Origin: Cycas panzhihuaensis
Lineage: Eukaryota; Cycadophyta
Length of the DNA: 64,000 bases
Assembly: GCA_023213395.1 (NCBI GenBank)
Contig: CM041465.1
Span: forward strand, 24,373,741 to 24,437,740
Reading direction: 5' to 3'
Made by a program: the position numbers and the translations under genes. The notes under the pieces were generated by a model, which saw nothing but the letters and a program-made list of their open reading frames with translations, ran no database searches and was not told the DNA's origin. Positions 21,034 to 32,534 of the stretch are shown in pieces. The number at the start of each line of letters is the position of its first letter. Within the stretch, counting starts at the first letter, position 1.

Positions 21034-21603
21034 AGATTTAGGCTATCGAGAAAATTAACTTTTTATTAATCTTTATAGCTAATTTTAAATTTCACTAAGG
21101 GAGACTATATTGATTTTTCATCATAAATTAATTGTTAGTTATAAAATCTATGTTGTAAAGCTATAGGGTAAATTTTTACTTGCTTACAAGTGACAAAAAT
21201 AAGCCTAAACTAATCAGAAAAAGGTTGTTTAGGCCTACGAGAGGTGAAAATCAAAAGTTATCTATTTGGGATAAAAATTTATAGGGAGGGATACCTAAGT
21301 AGGACAAACATTTTTGTCTTCTACACCATCTCCAAATTCTGCCTTGATCGACATTAAAAGGTAGAAGTTCAATTTGCCTTAATCTGACTATGTTTTTGAG
21401 ACATTTTCTCAAAAATTTTAATGTATATAAAAATTTCTTAAGGGCCTTAGTAGGTATAGCCTCAAGGAATCAAAAAAATCATTTTTTATTGGATTTGATG
21501 TACCAAAGAGAGAGATTTCTTCAAAATTTAGATTTCTACTAAGGAAAGTCTCATAAGAGTTTCAGTGAGTTTCAAGTTGTTTCTACTTATTTTTAGAAGT
21601 TTT
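21034..21603 (+). other. D2 leader, middle part
   Basis: Non-coding, AT-rich leader of D2 lying between inserts B and C. No open frame of note. Confidence 0.6.
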
Positions 21604-22654
21604 TGATCCAGGAGGATCTACCATATGTTTACAGGATGCGGAAAATGCTAGGCATTAGCACAACTAAAAGAGATATGGCCAAATGGTATCAAAATTCTAT
21701 GAAATTTTGTTTAAAAGGATAAGACACATCCCACTAGATGTGTACAAAAGGTGGGGTTCAGAAAATATCATTTGATTAGAGTTCAAGCCTTGTCTTTGCA
21801 TAAAAATTAATCCCACAGCTAGCAGAAAAAAATAGAAAATATATATTATAATCATATGAATAGAAACATGGCCAAATGACATCCAAATGAGCTAAAATTT
21901 TGAAGAAGTGGAGGAGACATGCGTTCCTATACGTGTACCAAATTGGAGCTGAATTGGAGTCCATTAAGGTCAGTTACAAGCCACAACTTTTAAGAATTGC
22001 ATGAAGGCCACTTGGACAGCAGAAAAATAGCAAATACATATTATTATTAAATGAATAAAAATGTAGTCAAATGACATCCAAATGATCTGAAAATTTGAGA
22101 AAGATGAGGGGACATGTGTTCATATATATGAACCAAATTTGAGCTAAATTGGAGTACGTTAAGATCTGTTACAAGCTATAATTTTTTAAGAATTGTATGA
22201 AGGCCACTTGGACAACATGCATTCTGGTGGTTAGTGGTTATACTTGCATGATTGCCACTTGTTAAACATGCAATTCAGGTTTCTTTCTATAAATTGAGCC
22301 CTTCTACAGGTTGGAGAGGTGGTTCTTGGAGACTTGACTTAGGAAGCATCCTTGAGAGGCATTTGGAGGGTTGGAGTCCCCTTATGGTATAATTGTAACA
22401 TTTATTCCTTGTAATTTTACCATTCTTTGCTAGTTGATTTCTCCACCATTAAATGGAGATTTTCATGGTTTAATAAAAGTATTATTCCTCATACTTTTGG
22501 ATCAATTCCAAGAATAAATTATTTGGTGTAGAATTTTCCTTTCATGAGCTCATTGTTGTTTTGATGTTATTGAGATTTCTACACTAACTCCCAGGATCTC
22601 AAGGAGAAAAGGTTGATAATTGACTTCTTCACCAACTAAGCTCTTTTGGGATTA
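21604..22654 (+). repeat. 5' LTR of gypsy C with internal tandem units
   Basis: Contains three diverged tandem units of about 194 bp (starting near 21,673, 21,867 and 22,061), each with a CCAAATG(A/G) block and most ending near TGAAGGCCACTTGGACA. TATA-like CTATAAATT lies at 22,288-22,296. Confidence 0.9.
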
Positions 22655-22659
22655 TATTT

Positions 22660-22671
22660 TGGTATCGAGCC
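22660..22671 (+). other. Primer binding site of gypsy C
   Basis: TGGTATCGAGCC five bases after the LTR; resembles the initiator-Met site TGGTATCAGAGCC with one base missing. Confidence 0.75.
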
Positions 22672-22784
22672 TCGATCTTTGTTGTAGGGACTTGAATGGT
22701 ACAAACAAGGAAAGGATACAAAGAGAAGGTGAAGACTTTCGTGTGTTGCAATCACCAAGAAGACAAAGAAAGAATCCAAGCACC

Positions 22785-23700
22785 ATGGCTGAAAAAGAAG
22801 ATGGAGAAATTAGATTTGAAAGGCTTGAGAAGAACGTCAAAGCCTTGATGCAAATGATGACCCACCTTCTACCTCTAGTCAAAGGAAAAGGCAAAGAGAA
22901 GGAATTTGAAGGAGGATCCACATATGACCACGACCATAAAGAGGAAGAGGAGGAGACCTTAAAGCACTCTTTTGAAGAAAGCAAGGGTACTTCATCTCAT
23001 CAATTCTTCAAGGTGGAGGCAAAGTTGGATATTCCAACTTATGATGGAGAGGTAAATGCTGAAAAGTTAGACCATTGGTTGGATCAACTTGAAACCTACT
23101 TCACAATCTATGCTTATAGTAATGCTCAAAAGCTTTCATTTGCTAGGCTCAAGTTGTGTAAACATGCATTGACATGGTGGAATGCATATTTAAAGACTCA
23201 TGATGTATCTTCTTTTCATGGAGGATTTTAAGAAAATAATAAAGAAGCAATTCTACCCCATAGGTCATGAGGAAGACCAATGGGTCACTTGGCAATATTT
23301 ACGCCAAGGGAGAGGTGTAAGTGTCCAAGACTATACTTCTTTATTTTTAGGCATGGCATGCTACTTGGTATTAATATGGATGAACATGTCACTCTTATGA
23401 AATTCATTGGAGGATTACATGAATACATAAGGAAGGAACTAAGGCTTTTTAAGGTTCAATCCATTGGAGAAGCAAGTAGGATGGCTATGGCAATAGAAAG
23501 TAAAAGCAAGAAATCTACATTCATATCTAAAGATTCTACTTTTACTTCTAATAAGTATGAAAAGAATCCTAAATGGCACTCATCAAAAGGCAAGAAGGAA
23601 AGAAGAAAAGAACTAATTTTGTTAAAAGTTCTAACTATTGTGAGCATTGTGATATTAGTGGTCATATTACAGCAAAGTGTTGGAAGTTGCATCCAGAACT
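22785..23700 (+). pseudogene. Gypsy C gag
   Basis: From ATG 22,785 (MAEKEDGEIRFERLEK) through a Lys/Glu-rich stretch to the Gag core: LDIPTYDGEVNAEKLDHWLD, LETYFTIY, LKLCKHALTWWNAYL. A frameshift near 23,215 moves the sequence to the frame encoding EDFKKIIKKQFYP, DQWVTWQYL and VSVQDYTSLF, and another near 23,340 to LLGINMDEHVTLMKFIGGL. An earlier Met in the open frame (22,620) lies inside the LTR and is not used. A zinc knuckle follows at about 23,640 (CEHCDISGHITAKCW). Confidence 0.85.
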
Positions 23701-24190
23701 AAAGCCGAAGCATATCAAGGATATGGAATTAAGAAAGAAGGAAAAAGGGAAAGCACTACTTTCTGAGGTGGAGATTCAAAGTGAAGGAGAAGAAGAGAAG
23801 GTCACTCTACTTACAAATTATGAAGATGATGCTACAAGGGAGGAACTATTTCACTTGAAGCTTCAAGTGGGAAATAGTATGATTGGTGCCATTATAGATC
23901 CAGGAAGCCAAAAGAATTTGATCTCAGAAAGTTTGGTAAAGAGCATTGGTTTGGTAAGTACTCCTCACCCTCACCCATATCCTCTTGGTTGGATCCAGAA
24001 AGATGTGGAAATACAAATATCAAAGCAATGTACACTTAAATTTTCCATCACTAATGATTTTGTTGATGAGGTAATATGTGATGTGGTGCCCTTTGGATGT
24101 ATGCCATGTTATGCTTGGAAGTCCCTACTTGTGGGATCGAGATGCACTCTTCTATCGAAGGGAGAGAAAGTATTGATTGATGAAGGATAA
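23573..24190 (+). pseudogene. Gypsy C zinc knuckle and protease
   Basis: CEHCDISGHITAKCWKLHPE is a CCHC knuckle. The aspartic protease follows: LKLQVGNSMIGAIIDPGSQK, where the usual D-S-G is D-P-G, then NLISESLVKSIGL and ISKQCTLKFSITNDF. A frame change at about 24,180 leads into RT. Confidence 0.85.
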
Positions 24191-25385
24191 CAAGGGCTTC
24201 ATCATAAAGGCCACAAAGAAGCACTTGGATAAAATAGCATTAATTTCAGCTACTCAACCAAAAAGGATGATCAATGCATGTGGTAAATTTGTCATCTTAA
24301 TGGTAAGGAGAAAAGAAGAGCCAAGAGATGAAGAAGGTCCTTCTACTCACACTCTTCTTATATCACCTAAACAAATGCAACAAATTGAGGAGTTAAAGAC
24401 AAGGTATGATATTCTATTTCAACATGTTGATGGGCTTCCACCAAAGAGAAAGATAGAGCATGAAATCACTCTTGTAGGAGATGCACCATTACCTAATGTT
24501 GCTTTGTATAGGCACTCCATTGTAGAAAATAATGAGATAAAGAGGCAACTTGAGGAGTTGCTTGATCAAGGGGTCATAAGATGTTCATGTTCACCTTGTG
24601 GGTCACCAATTGTCTTGGTGCCTAAGAAGGATGGAGGATGGAGAATGTGTATAGATTTTCGTGCTTTGAATAAAATTACAATTAAAAATCGCTACCCTTT
24701 GCCTCGTATAGATGATTTGCTTGATCAAATTCAGCATGTTTGTTATTTCACTAAATTGGATTTAAAAAGTGCTTATCACCAAGTTAGGGTCAAGGAGGAG
24801 GACACATGGAAGACGGCCTTCAAAATAAAGCAAGGACTCTTTGAATGGATGGTTATGCCTTTCGGATTTTGTAATGCTCCTGCAACATTCATGAGGCTAA
24901 TGAATGCAATATTAAGGCCTTACTTGGATAATTTTGTTGTTGTCTATCTTGATGACATTTTGATTTTCAGCAACACATGGGAGGAACATTTGCAGCACAT
25001 AGAAGAAGTTTTAAAGACTATGGTTAAGCATCTTCTGAAGCTTAATGTGAAGAAGTGTGAATTTGGCAAGGAGAACTTGATCTTCTTAGGCTTTGTGGTT
25101 GGAGGAGGAAAGTTGAGCATTGATCCACTCAAGACTCAAGCCATCCTCAAATGGCCTAGGCCAACAAACATCGCAGAGGTGAGAAGTTTTTTAGGAGCTT
25201 GTCAATACTTGAGAAAGTTTATTCTTCATTTCTCACAGGTTGCAACACCTCTACATGGATTGACAAAATCTAGTAGAAAGTTTACTTGGGATTCCAAGGA
25301 GGAAGAAGCCTTTCTTCTTTTAAAGAAGAAAATTTGTGAAGCACCGGTTTGGCAATGCCAAATTTGCAAAGGCCTTTTGAAGTAG
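24191..25385 (+). pseudogene. Gypsy C reverse transcriptase
   Basis: Well-preserved RT, open in one frame. LVPKKDGGWRMCIDFRALNK, NRYPLPRIDDLLDQI, FTKLDLKSAYHQVRVKEEDT, MPFGFCNAPATFMRLMN and the active site VVVYLDDILIF (Y-L-D-D codons at 24,944-24,955). It continues through CEFGKENLIFLGFVV and RSFLGACQYLRKFI to the start of RNase H. A frameshift at about 25,345 (a G/T run) breaks the join to RNase H. Confidence 0.92.
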
Positions 25386-25851
25386 AAGCTGATGCAAGTG
25401 GAAATGCGATGGGAGTTGTCCTTATTCAAGATGGGAAGCCTATTGCGTACCATTCGGAAGTCTTCACCCCTCAAGTGAAGAACTACCCAACATATGATCG
25501 AGAAATGTTCGCACTTCATCAAGCATGCAAGCATTGGAGGTCATACTTGCTCGGAAAAGAGGTTGTAGTTCATACCGATCATAAGCCTCTTCAATTTTTA
25601 CAAACTCAAAGTAAATTACAGCAAGCAAGACACATGAAGTGGATGAGTTATTTACAACAATTCAATATTATAATTAAGTATAAAAGGGGATCTAATAACA
25701 AAATTGCTGATATGTTATCTAGACCACCTTGTTCCACTTCTTCTTCTAATTTTGTTTGTAGTTCTCTTATGAGTTTGCAGGTGGAACCAATGCATCATGA
25801 AGAGTACAAAGACTTGTACCATGAAGATGAAGCTTTGAAGGAAGAGTTATA
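25345..25851 (+). pseudogene. Gypsy C RNase H
   Basis: FEVEADASGNAMGVVLIQDG carries the first catalytic Asp; REMFALHQACKHWRSYLLG the Glu; VVHTDHKPLQFL the Asp with the typical TDHK-L motif. RGSNNKIADMLSRPP closes the domain. The frame stays open to a stop at 25,850, which falls inside the linker to integrase and is probably a Gln-to-stop change. Confidence 0.9.
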
Positions 25852-27056
25852 GAACCTAGCGAAAGGAAGACCTTCCCAGCTTGCTTGGAAGGATGGTCTA
25901 CTTTTCAAAGGGGAGCAGCTCTATGTTCCATCAAAAGGAGACAAGATCAAGTGGCTTAGAGAAGCCCATACTTCTAAAGTAGCTGGTCACTTTGGTATAG
26001 AGAAGACTTTAGCAAACTTGAGAAGATATGTTGTATGGCCAAAAATGCAAAATGATGTAAAAAAATATGTAAAAGGATGTGTAATGTGTAATACTTCTAA
26101 GCCTTCTTCTAGAAAATTAGGATTGTATACACCACTACCTATTCCCACTAGGCCTTCGGAAAGTATCTCTATTGATTTTTTTAGGGGGACTTCCCATGAC
26201 TAGGAAGGGACATGATTATCTTTTTATCATTGTAGATAGGTTTAGTAAAATGATATGTCTAATACCTTGTAAGAAGACAATCACAGGTACAGGAGCAACT
26301 GAGTTATTCTTCGAGCATGTATGGAAGAATTTTGGCTTGCCTTCTTCCATCATTTCAGATTGGGACACTTGATTCCTTTCATCATTTTGGAAGTCACTAT
26401 GGGAGATGATGGATACCAAATTGAAGAGGAGTACAAGTTTCCATCCTCAAACAGATGGACAAACTGAAGTAGTAAAATGGACTTTGGTACATCTATTGAG
26501 GGGATACAATTCCAAGCATCCAAAGACTTGGGATGAATCATTGGCTTTTCTACAATTTGCTTTTAATAGAGCAATGCATGCATCACACTCTAAAGCACCT
26601 TTTGAAGTTTATTTAGGATACTTACCTCAAAGTCCATTTGACTTAGAGTTTTCCATGCAAGCTAAGGAAGGATCCGTCAAAGAGAAGGAGGAGCATGACA
26701 AGGCTTTAAGATACTTGGAGAAGATCCAGAGAGTCCACAAAGAAGTACATGATCAACTTCTAAGGACTCAACAAAAGTACAAGGAAAGACATGACAAGCA
26801 TAGGCAAGAGTGTACTTTCCAAGAAGGAGATTTAGTATGGTTATACTTGAGTAAGGAGAGGTTAAAAGGAGAAGGTAAGAAACTCAAACCTATAAGGTAT
26901 GGACCATTCAAGATTTTGAGAAAAGTAGGTGGCAATGCTTTCCAACTTGATCTTCCACCTTATATGCAAATATATTCAGTAGTAAATGCTGAATACTTAA
27001 AACTCTTTGAGCCCTCCATGCTAGATGAGGAACAGGACCGATTCACTTTACCTTGA
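25852..27056 (+). pseudogene. Gypsy C integrase
   Basis: Zinc-binding part: HTSKVAGHFGIEKTLANL and CVMCNTSKP. Core: SISIDFLGGLP after a frameshift at the T-run near 26,176, then DRFSKMICLIP, then IISDWDT with a stop, then FHPQTDGQTEVV with the catalytic Glu. The C-terminal part runs to 27,056 (FQEGDLVWLYLSKERL, YGPFKILRKVGGNAFQLDLP). The DDE triad is recognisable, but the reading frame is broken twice. Confidence 0.9.
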
Positions 27057-27238
27057 TTGATGATTTGTATTTGGAAAGTGAGAAGCCTCTCAAGGAAGAT
27101 TGTATCTTGGAGAGAAAATCTACCAAAACAAGACATAAGACAAATGAATCTTTCAGGATTGGAGTAGCAGGGAAATTGCCTAGTAAGGCCAAGTGGTTTA
27201 GTAGGCAACAAGGAGAACAACACTTCCCCCATCTCTAA
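27053..27238 (+). pseudogene. Gypsy C chromodomain-like tail
   Basis: A frame shifted from integrase encodes CILERKSTKTRHKTNESFRI, then GKLPSKAKWFSRQ. An (I)L.R..KTR...(Y/F)...WKG.....A.W pattern is seen in chromodomains at the C-terminus of plant chromovirus integrases; the central Trp is Val here. The assignment is tentative. Confidence 0.5.
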
Positions 27239-27285
27239 TTCTAAGCCAAACAGGAGTTGGCTATTTTCCAAGGAAGGGGGAGCCA

Positions 27286-28336
27286 TGATCCAGGAGGATC
27301 TACCATATGTTTACAGGATGCGGAAAATGCTAGGCATTAGCATAACTAAAAGAGGTATGTCCAAATGGTATCAAAATTCTATGAAATTTTGTTTAAAAGG
27401 ATAAGACACATCCCACTATATGTGTACAAAAGGTGGGGTTCAGAAAATATCATTTGATTAGAGTTCAAGCCTTGTCTTTGCATAAAAATTAATCCCACTA
27501 GCGAGAAAAAATAGAAAATATATATTATAATAATATGAATAGAAACATGGCCAAATGACATCCAAATGTGCTAAAATTTTGAAGAAGCAGAGGAGACAAA
27601 TGTGCCTATACGTGTACCAAATTTGAGCTAAATTGGAGTCCGTTAAGGTCAGTTACAAGCCAAAACTTTTAAGAATTACATGAAGGCCACTTGGACAGTA
27701 GAAAAATAGCAAATACATATTATTATTAAATGAATAAAAATGTAGTCAAATGACATCCAAATGAGCTGAAAATGTTAGGAAGCTTAGGGGACATGTGTTC
27801 CTATATGTGTACCAAATTTAAGATAAATTGGAGTATGTTACAATCTGTTACAAGCTGTAATATTTTAAGAATTGTATGAAGGCCACTTGGACAACATGCA
27901 TTTTGGTGGTTAGTGGTTATACTTGCATGATTGCTACTTGTTAAACATGCAATTCAGGTTTCTTTCTATAAATTGAGCCCTTCTACAGGTTGGAGAGGTG
28001 GTTCTTGGAGACTTGACTTGGGAAGCATCCTTGGAGAGGCATTTGGAGGGTTGGAGTCCCCCTTATGGTATAATTGTAACATTTATTCCTTGTAATTTTA
28101 CCATTCTTTTGCTAGTTGATTTCTCTACCATTAAATGGAGATTTTCATGGTTTAATAAAAGTATTATTCCTCATACTTTTGGATCAATTCTAAGAATAAA
28201 TTATTTGGTGTAGAATTTTCCTTTCATGGGCTCATTGTTGTTTTGATGTTATTGAGATTTCTACACTAACTCCCAGGATCTCAAGGAGAAAAGGTTGATA
28301 ATTGACTTCTTCACCAACTAAGCTCTTTTGGGATCA
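27286..28336 (+). repeat. 3' LTR of gypsy C
   Basis: Preceded by the polypurine tract GGAAGGGGGAGCCA (27,272-27,285). Matches the 5' LTR throughout, including the three tandem units (near 27,355, 27,545 and 27,740) and the TATA-like CTATAAATT at 27,966. Ends GGATCA. Confidence 0.92.
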
Positions 28337-29279
28337 GTTTGTCCAGAAGACTTTTTAACTCACCATAGCAAGATTTATCATCTACGGGAGTAAATCTTCA
28401 TTCTAAAATGTTTGGCTATTTCGTATGGTTACATGGTCATATAGAAGTTTCTAATAGAAGATTCAGATTCCTCTCGTTTTTCTTAGTACTTTTTCTCTTG
28501 GTTAAAATTTAAGTTTAGAAGTAAATTTTTAAGTTTTTTACTTTTTCCCTTTTCTTCACAAAAAAGAAGAGGTTTTTCAAATAACAAAAGCAAAAAAAAA
28601 AAAGACTCATTGTAATAGTAAAACACCTGGATCGTGGTAAAATCTGATGTTTATACCTAACTTCTTTGTATGTTTGTTCACGTACATGTACATTGATAAG
28701 ATAAAAGCATAAAATCAAGCATTAACATATTAGCAATTTATTTCAGCAATATAAATATAAATATATTTATAGATTTCCTAAAATAAACCCATTACATTTA
28801 ATTTATATCACTAGTTCTTGACTTATGCATACACTCACCTTGGTTTAAATAGACCATGATTAGTTGAAGTTTAGGTCCTAAGAGAGATGTGAGTTTTATA
28901 CTGGGTCTAGTCTTAACCAAGATACTAGTGGAGTGGTAGGTTAGCCATACCTATAGGCTCCTTTTAAGGATTATACTAATAACTAGTCATGATGACTAAA
29001 GCCTTAATCCAAGATTAAAATCAACTTGATCCAATATCTATCATAGTTGTGGGATACATACATATCATTTAACTCTTTATAGGAGGTATATAACTACTCA
29101 CTAGTGAACTCGGTAAGGACCAGGAGTACCTAAGCTCCACTATGACTTAAAAAATACTTAATCATTGCTTGCCTCCTCATTAAAGCATTTATTTCTGTAT
29201 CCTTGCTACACCAGGTGTACTAGCCACATGTGTTAGTGGGACATACTTCTATCATCTCTTCTACTTCTTTATTATCATC
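28337..29279 (+). other. D2 leader, right part
   Basis: Non-coding. From about 28,800 it aligns with the leader of D1 (about 58,180-58,850), for example at the shared CTAGTTCTTGACTTATG. The leader lies between the primer site and gag and is unusually long for a copia element. Confidence 0.65.
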
Positions 29280-30406
29280 ATGCCATCTTAATTCAAATAG
29301 AATGCCAACTACATATTAAAAGATAAAGAAAATTAAGATTTACAGTACACTAGAATTAAAAATGTTGCAAAGTATGAAGACCTTTAAAGAGTTAACTTAT
29401 AGATTACACCCATCATACCTGCAACAACTATAATACCTACTTCTGGCAGAACTGCTCCAACGACTCCTATAGATGCCACAACCAAATTACAATGGGAGAT
29501 AGATGATGAAAAGACTCATGTAGGAATTTTGTTAGTAACTGATCACTCCCTACACAATTTGATTGATGAAGAGCAATATGATATAGCCTAGAAGGTCATT
29601 GAAGTTCTCAAGAAGAACTTTGATAATAAGACAGACTTAGAATTTGTTCATCTTGTTCTAAAAATGAACAAATTAAAAATGCAAAAGGGATAAGCTTATG
29701 AGACAATAAATCTCCTTCGACCAATAAAATAGGTAATTGACAAAGATTTTAAGACCTGATACATCACTTGAGCATTCTTAATCTAATCATATCTACATAT
29801 CCCTCATTATAAAAACTTGCTTGGAAGTCTTTAATCTAGTAGAACATTAAAGATACTCAACTTCGAAGTACTTGGCAAGAAGTTCATAGAATTTGACAAG
29901 ACCTTTGATAACAACTTTGTAGCCTCTAACTCTCCTCTATATGTAGCCTTTGAGGTGGGAGAAGAAGATTGCTATATAAAGAATCAAGGTCCCTCTCATG
30001 ATAGAGGAAATAACTGAGCAAGAAGAAGAGGAAGAAACATGGAAAATCGTTTACAAGGTCAACCAAACCCTTAGTCATAGCCTTGACAGTCTCAAAGCCA
30101 AGGACCACCTCAACAAAAAGTAAGATAATCAAGTCAAACATATACTCCTTTAGGGATTAACAATTAAACTATTGTGTGTGATTAATACAACTGTAAAGAA
30201 CACTTTACAAAGGATTGTAGAACTGTCACTTATAAGTTGTCCAAGTTTCAACTAAAACATAAAGATCATAATGTTGAAGAAACTTATAAAGAATTATTTA
30301 ATGGTGTAGGTTTTGTACAAGCACACTTCCAAGGAATTAAGGGATATTCAAAATCAAATGCCATTTACCAACCACAAAGATACTTTGAAGTTCGATGTGT
30401 ATATAT
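29280..30406 (+). pseudogene. D2 gag, interrupted by E
   Basis: Starts at ATG 29,280 (MPS, stop, FK.NAN in place of MSSQFK in D1). Recognisable blocks: WEIDDEKTHVGILLVTDHSL, VIEVLKKNFDNKTDLEFVHL and KFIEFDKTFDNNFVAS, then an Arg/Gln-rich C-terminal part. The sequence stops at 30,406 at the TATAT target duplication of E; the reading continues at 43,903. Stops and frame changes are frequent. Confidence 0.78.
30402..30406. repeat. Target-site duplication of E, left (TATAT)
   Basis: TATAT before the E 5' LTR; repeated at 43,903-43,907 after the E 3' LTR. The rejoined D2 sequence matches D1. Confidence 0.75.
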
Positions 30407-30629
30407 TATTAAATAATGGGACAACAATGTTTTGGAGGCTAAATTTTGACAAGTTGGCAATGTTGTTTTCCTCCTAGACTTCCTTGGGGGGATCTAAGGT
30501 GGGAGAGAGCCCCCCTTGGTCAAGGGGTGTAAGGGGTGCAAGACCCCTCCCTGCAAAGAGAGGGTTTAGGGTTAGTAGCCCCTGACCCAAAAAAGCTAGC
30601 ACTGTAAAACATACTAAATTATAAAGAGA
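30407..30629 (+). repeat. E 5' LTR, part 1
   Basis: Aligns with the start of the E 3' LTR (43,251 on). Carries the GC-rich block of the B/E family at about 30,478-30,595. Interrupted by F at 30,630 and resumes at 38,795. Confidence 0.85.
30625..30629. repeat. Target-site duplication of F, left (AGAGA)
   Basis: AGAGA directly before the F 5' LTR; exact copy at 38,790-38,794 after the F 3' LTR. Confidence 0.85.
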
Positions 30630-31004
30630 TGTTAATGTGGTAGTTAATTATTAAGTCACTTAGTTAATGCTAATGTGGTTTAATTAAGTGAAAAGGTGTG
30701 AAGCCAAAAATATGTAACTTATCTAGAGGGTCATAACCCTAATTAAGTGACACCTCTTTGAAGTGTATAAATGCCTTGAGGCCTTGGGTATTCAACATCC
30801 AAGAATCATTGTATCAATTCATTGTGAAATAATCAAGTGATCCATTAAGGATCCTTTTATGGTGGGTTTTTTCTTGAAAGGGTTTTCCCACGTTAATTTC
30901 TATGTATTGTGCATCTATTATCTATGTATATTTGGTTGCTTAGTGTGTATGGTAAAAGATTCTATGGTTGGAAATATTTATGTATGATTTTATATTCCTG
31001 AACA
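30630..31004 (+). repeat. 5' LTR of copia F
   Basis: 375 bp; TATA-like GTATAAATG at 30,775-30,783. Followed directly by the primer site TGGTATTAGAGCC (31,005-31,017), initiator-Met type with one change. Confidence 0.9.
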
Positions 31005-31017
31005 TGGTATTAGAGCC

Positions 31018-32534
31018 ATAGGGTCCTACATAGCTAAAGCTTGATGTTGAGCATAGTAGTGTGATCGTTGGTTGCCAGGTAACGTTGTCTAACCCAAAAC
31101 AAGTCTTAAGGGTCCATCAATCCCAGCAACATATAAAAGCAGGCATTATGTATTAGTGGTGGTTGAAGTAGTGAAAATCACTAATCAAGAGAGTATAATG
31201 GTTATTGGAGTTAATATTCAGGCATGAAGTCCACATTTATGGTTGGAGTTGGCTCGTTAAGGGTCATCTGAAGATGGTTGAAGATCTATTGCAAAGATTT
31301 AAGCCACTAGAGCATGTATTAATGGTTATTTAGTGACTTTAAAGATAACTACATTTATGTACAAGTAAGTCCTTTATACTTCTCATCAAAATATTAAAAA
31401 AAATCAATAAAACAAGGTTATTTTTGCATATTGCTTATTGCCAAACCTCTATATAGCACCTATAGACATGATTGGAGCCTGTATTAGCAGTTTTCTATTT
31501 GAGTATAAGTGTTGGATTAAAGTTTACAGTAGTACAAGACTATTTTATTAATTTTTCTCTATATTTTTTAGAGTATTAGAGACTTACATGCATACACAGA
31601 GCCTAGAACAACCATATAAAGGCTGGCTAGGTACTTATTAACATGCTTAAGCATGTTTGAGAGCTGGATGGGATGATTTGTTACTATTCTAGGTCTATTA
31701 AATGATGGCTGGGCTGAATCTATGTTGATTAGGTGTTGTTCACATTATTTGGGTGCAACTTAATGTGGTTGGGCACTTTGTGGTGATGGTTGGGCATATA
31801 TTATAATGATTATGCATGCTTAAGAGAGTGTTGGGTTGTTATTGGGATATTTACCAATTGTATAGGTGCATGAGAGTCTTATTTTAGTTTTTGCTCATTT
31901 GTTTGAATGTGCACTAGCCAGAGATGAGAGGTGGTAGCTGCACCTCCTCATAACACATCTTACAACTTTTACTCATCAAAATTTTGATGTTATTACTAAG
32001 TTTTTAACTTAGGAATACCAATGATATATTTTGGTGATTTTTAAAAGCATAGGCTATTAGTTATAAGGGGGTAGGTGTTTGCAAAAGTCACACTTTTTGG
32101 GAATATGCCTTTTGGCATATTCCCCTCAATGAAAGAATATAAAAAGACCCTTTTATACCATTGATATATGATACATTATCATATTGTGATGTATTTGGAG
32201 CATCCTTGGCTCATTTTAAGTGTGGATCGAGGATTTTTTATGTTTTTAACTTGGAGATTATGCACTATAATTGTGTGGAGTCATCCTTTATTTCTAGAGC
32301 ATCATTTTGAGTGCCTTAATGGTCATTTTTTACTCCTTTTTAGGGTATTTTAAGGTCGTTTATTGATGGTTAAGGAGGCATAAATAGTCAGTGGCTCATT
32401 TAATATGGGTATAGTCAGTGTTGGGTGCCTTTAGAAGCATGCTTGTGAGGCAGAGGAGGATACAGGGGTGAAATTTTATCCTACAAACATTCATTTCAGT
32501 GTTGTTTAACCCATATTGAAGCTTGTTTCTTGAG
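31018..32534 (+). other. Long leader of copia F
   Basis: About 1.5 kb without a convincing reading frame. Several short stretches resemble each other (repeated GGCTGG and TTGGG(C/T) phrases near 31,620-31,800). No function can be assigned. Confidence 0.5.

Larger units (their letters stand above)
21604..28336 (+). mobile_element. Gypsy element C, complete with two LTRs
   Basis: 6.73-kb Ty3/gypsy element in the leader of D2. LTRs are 1051 bp each (21,604-22,654 and 27,286-28,336), starting TGATCC and ending GGATCA or GGATTA. Flanks are GTTTT and GTTTG. Order: gag, protease, RT, RNase H, integrase, with a chromodomain-like tail. It has relatively few stops and frameshifts and its LTRs are alike, so it appears to be among the youngest insertions here. 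Confidence 0.92.

Noticed and set aside
22652-22984. Minus-strand frame of 110 codons in gypsy C
   Set aside because: Antisense shadow of the Lys/Glu-rich gag N-terminus (Ser/Phe/Leu-rich in reverse).
23573-24190. A functional, expressed gypsy polyprotein in element C
   Set aside because: At least four frameshifts and two stops break gag-pol, so C cannot encode a complete set of proteins as it stands.
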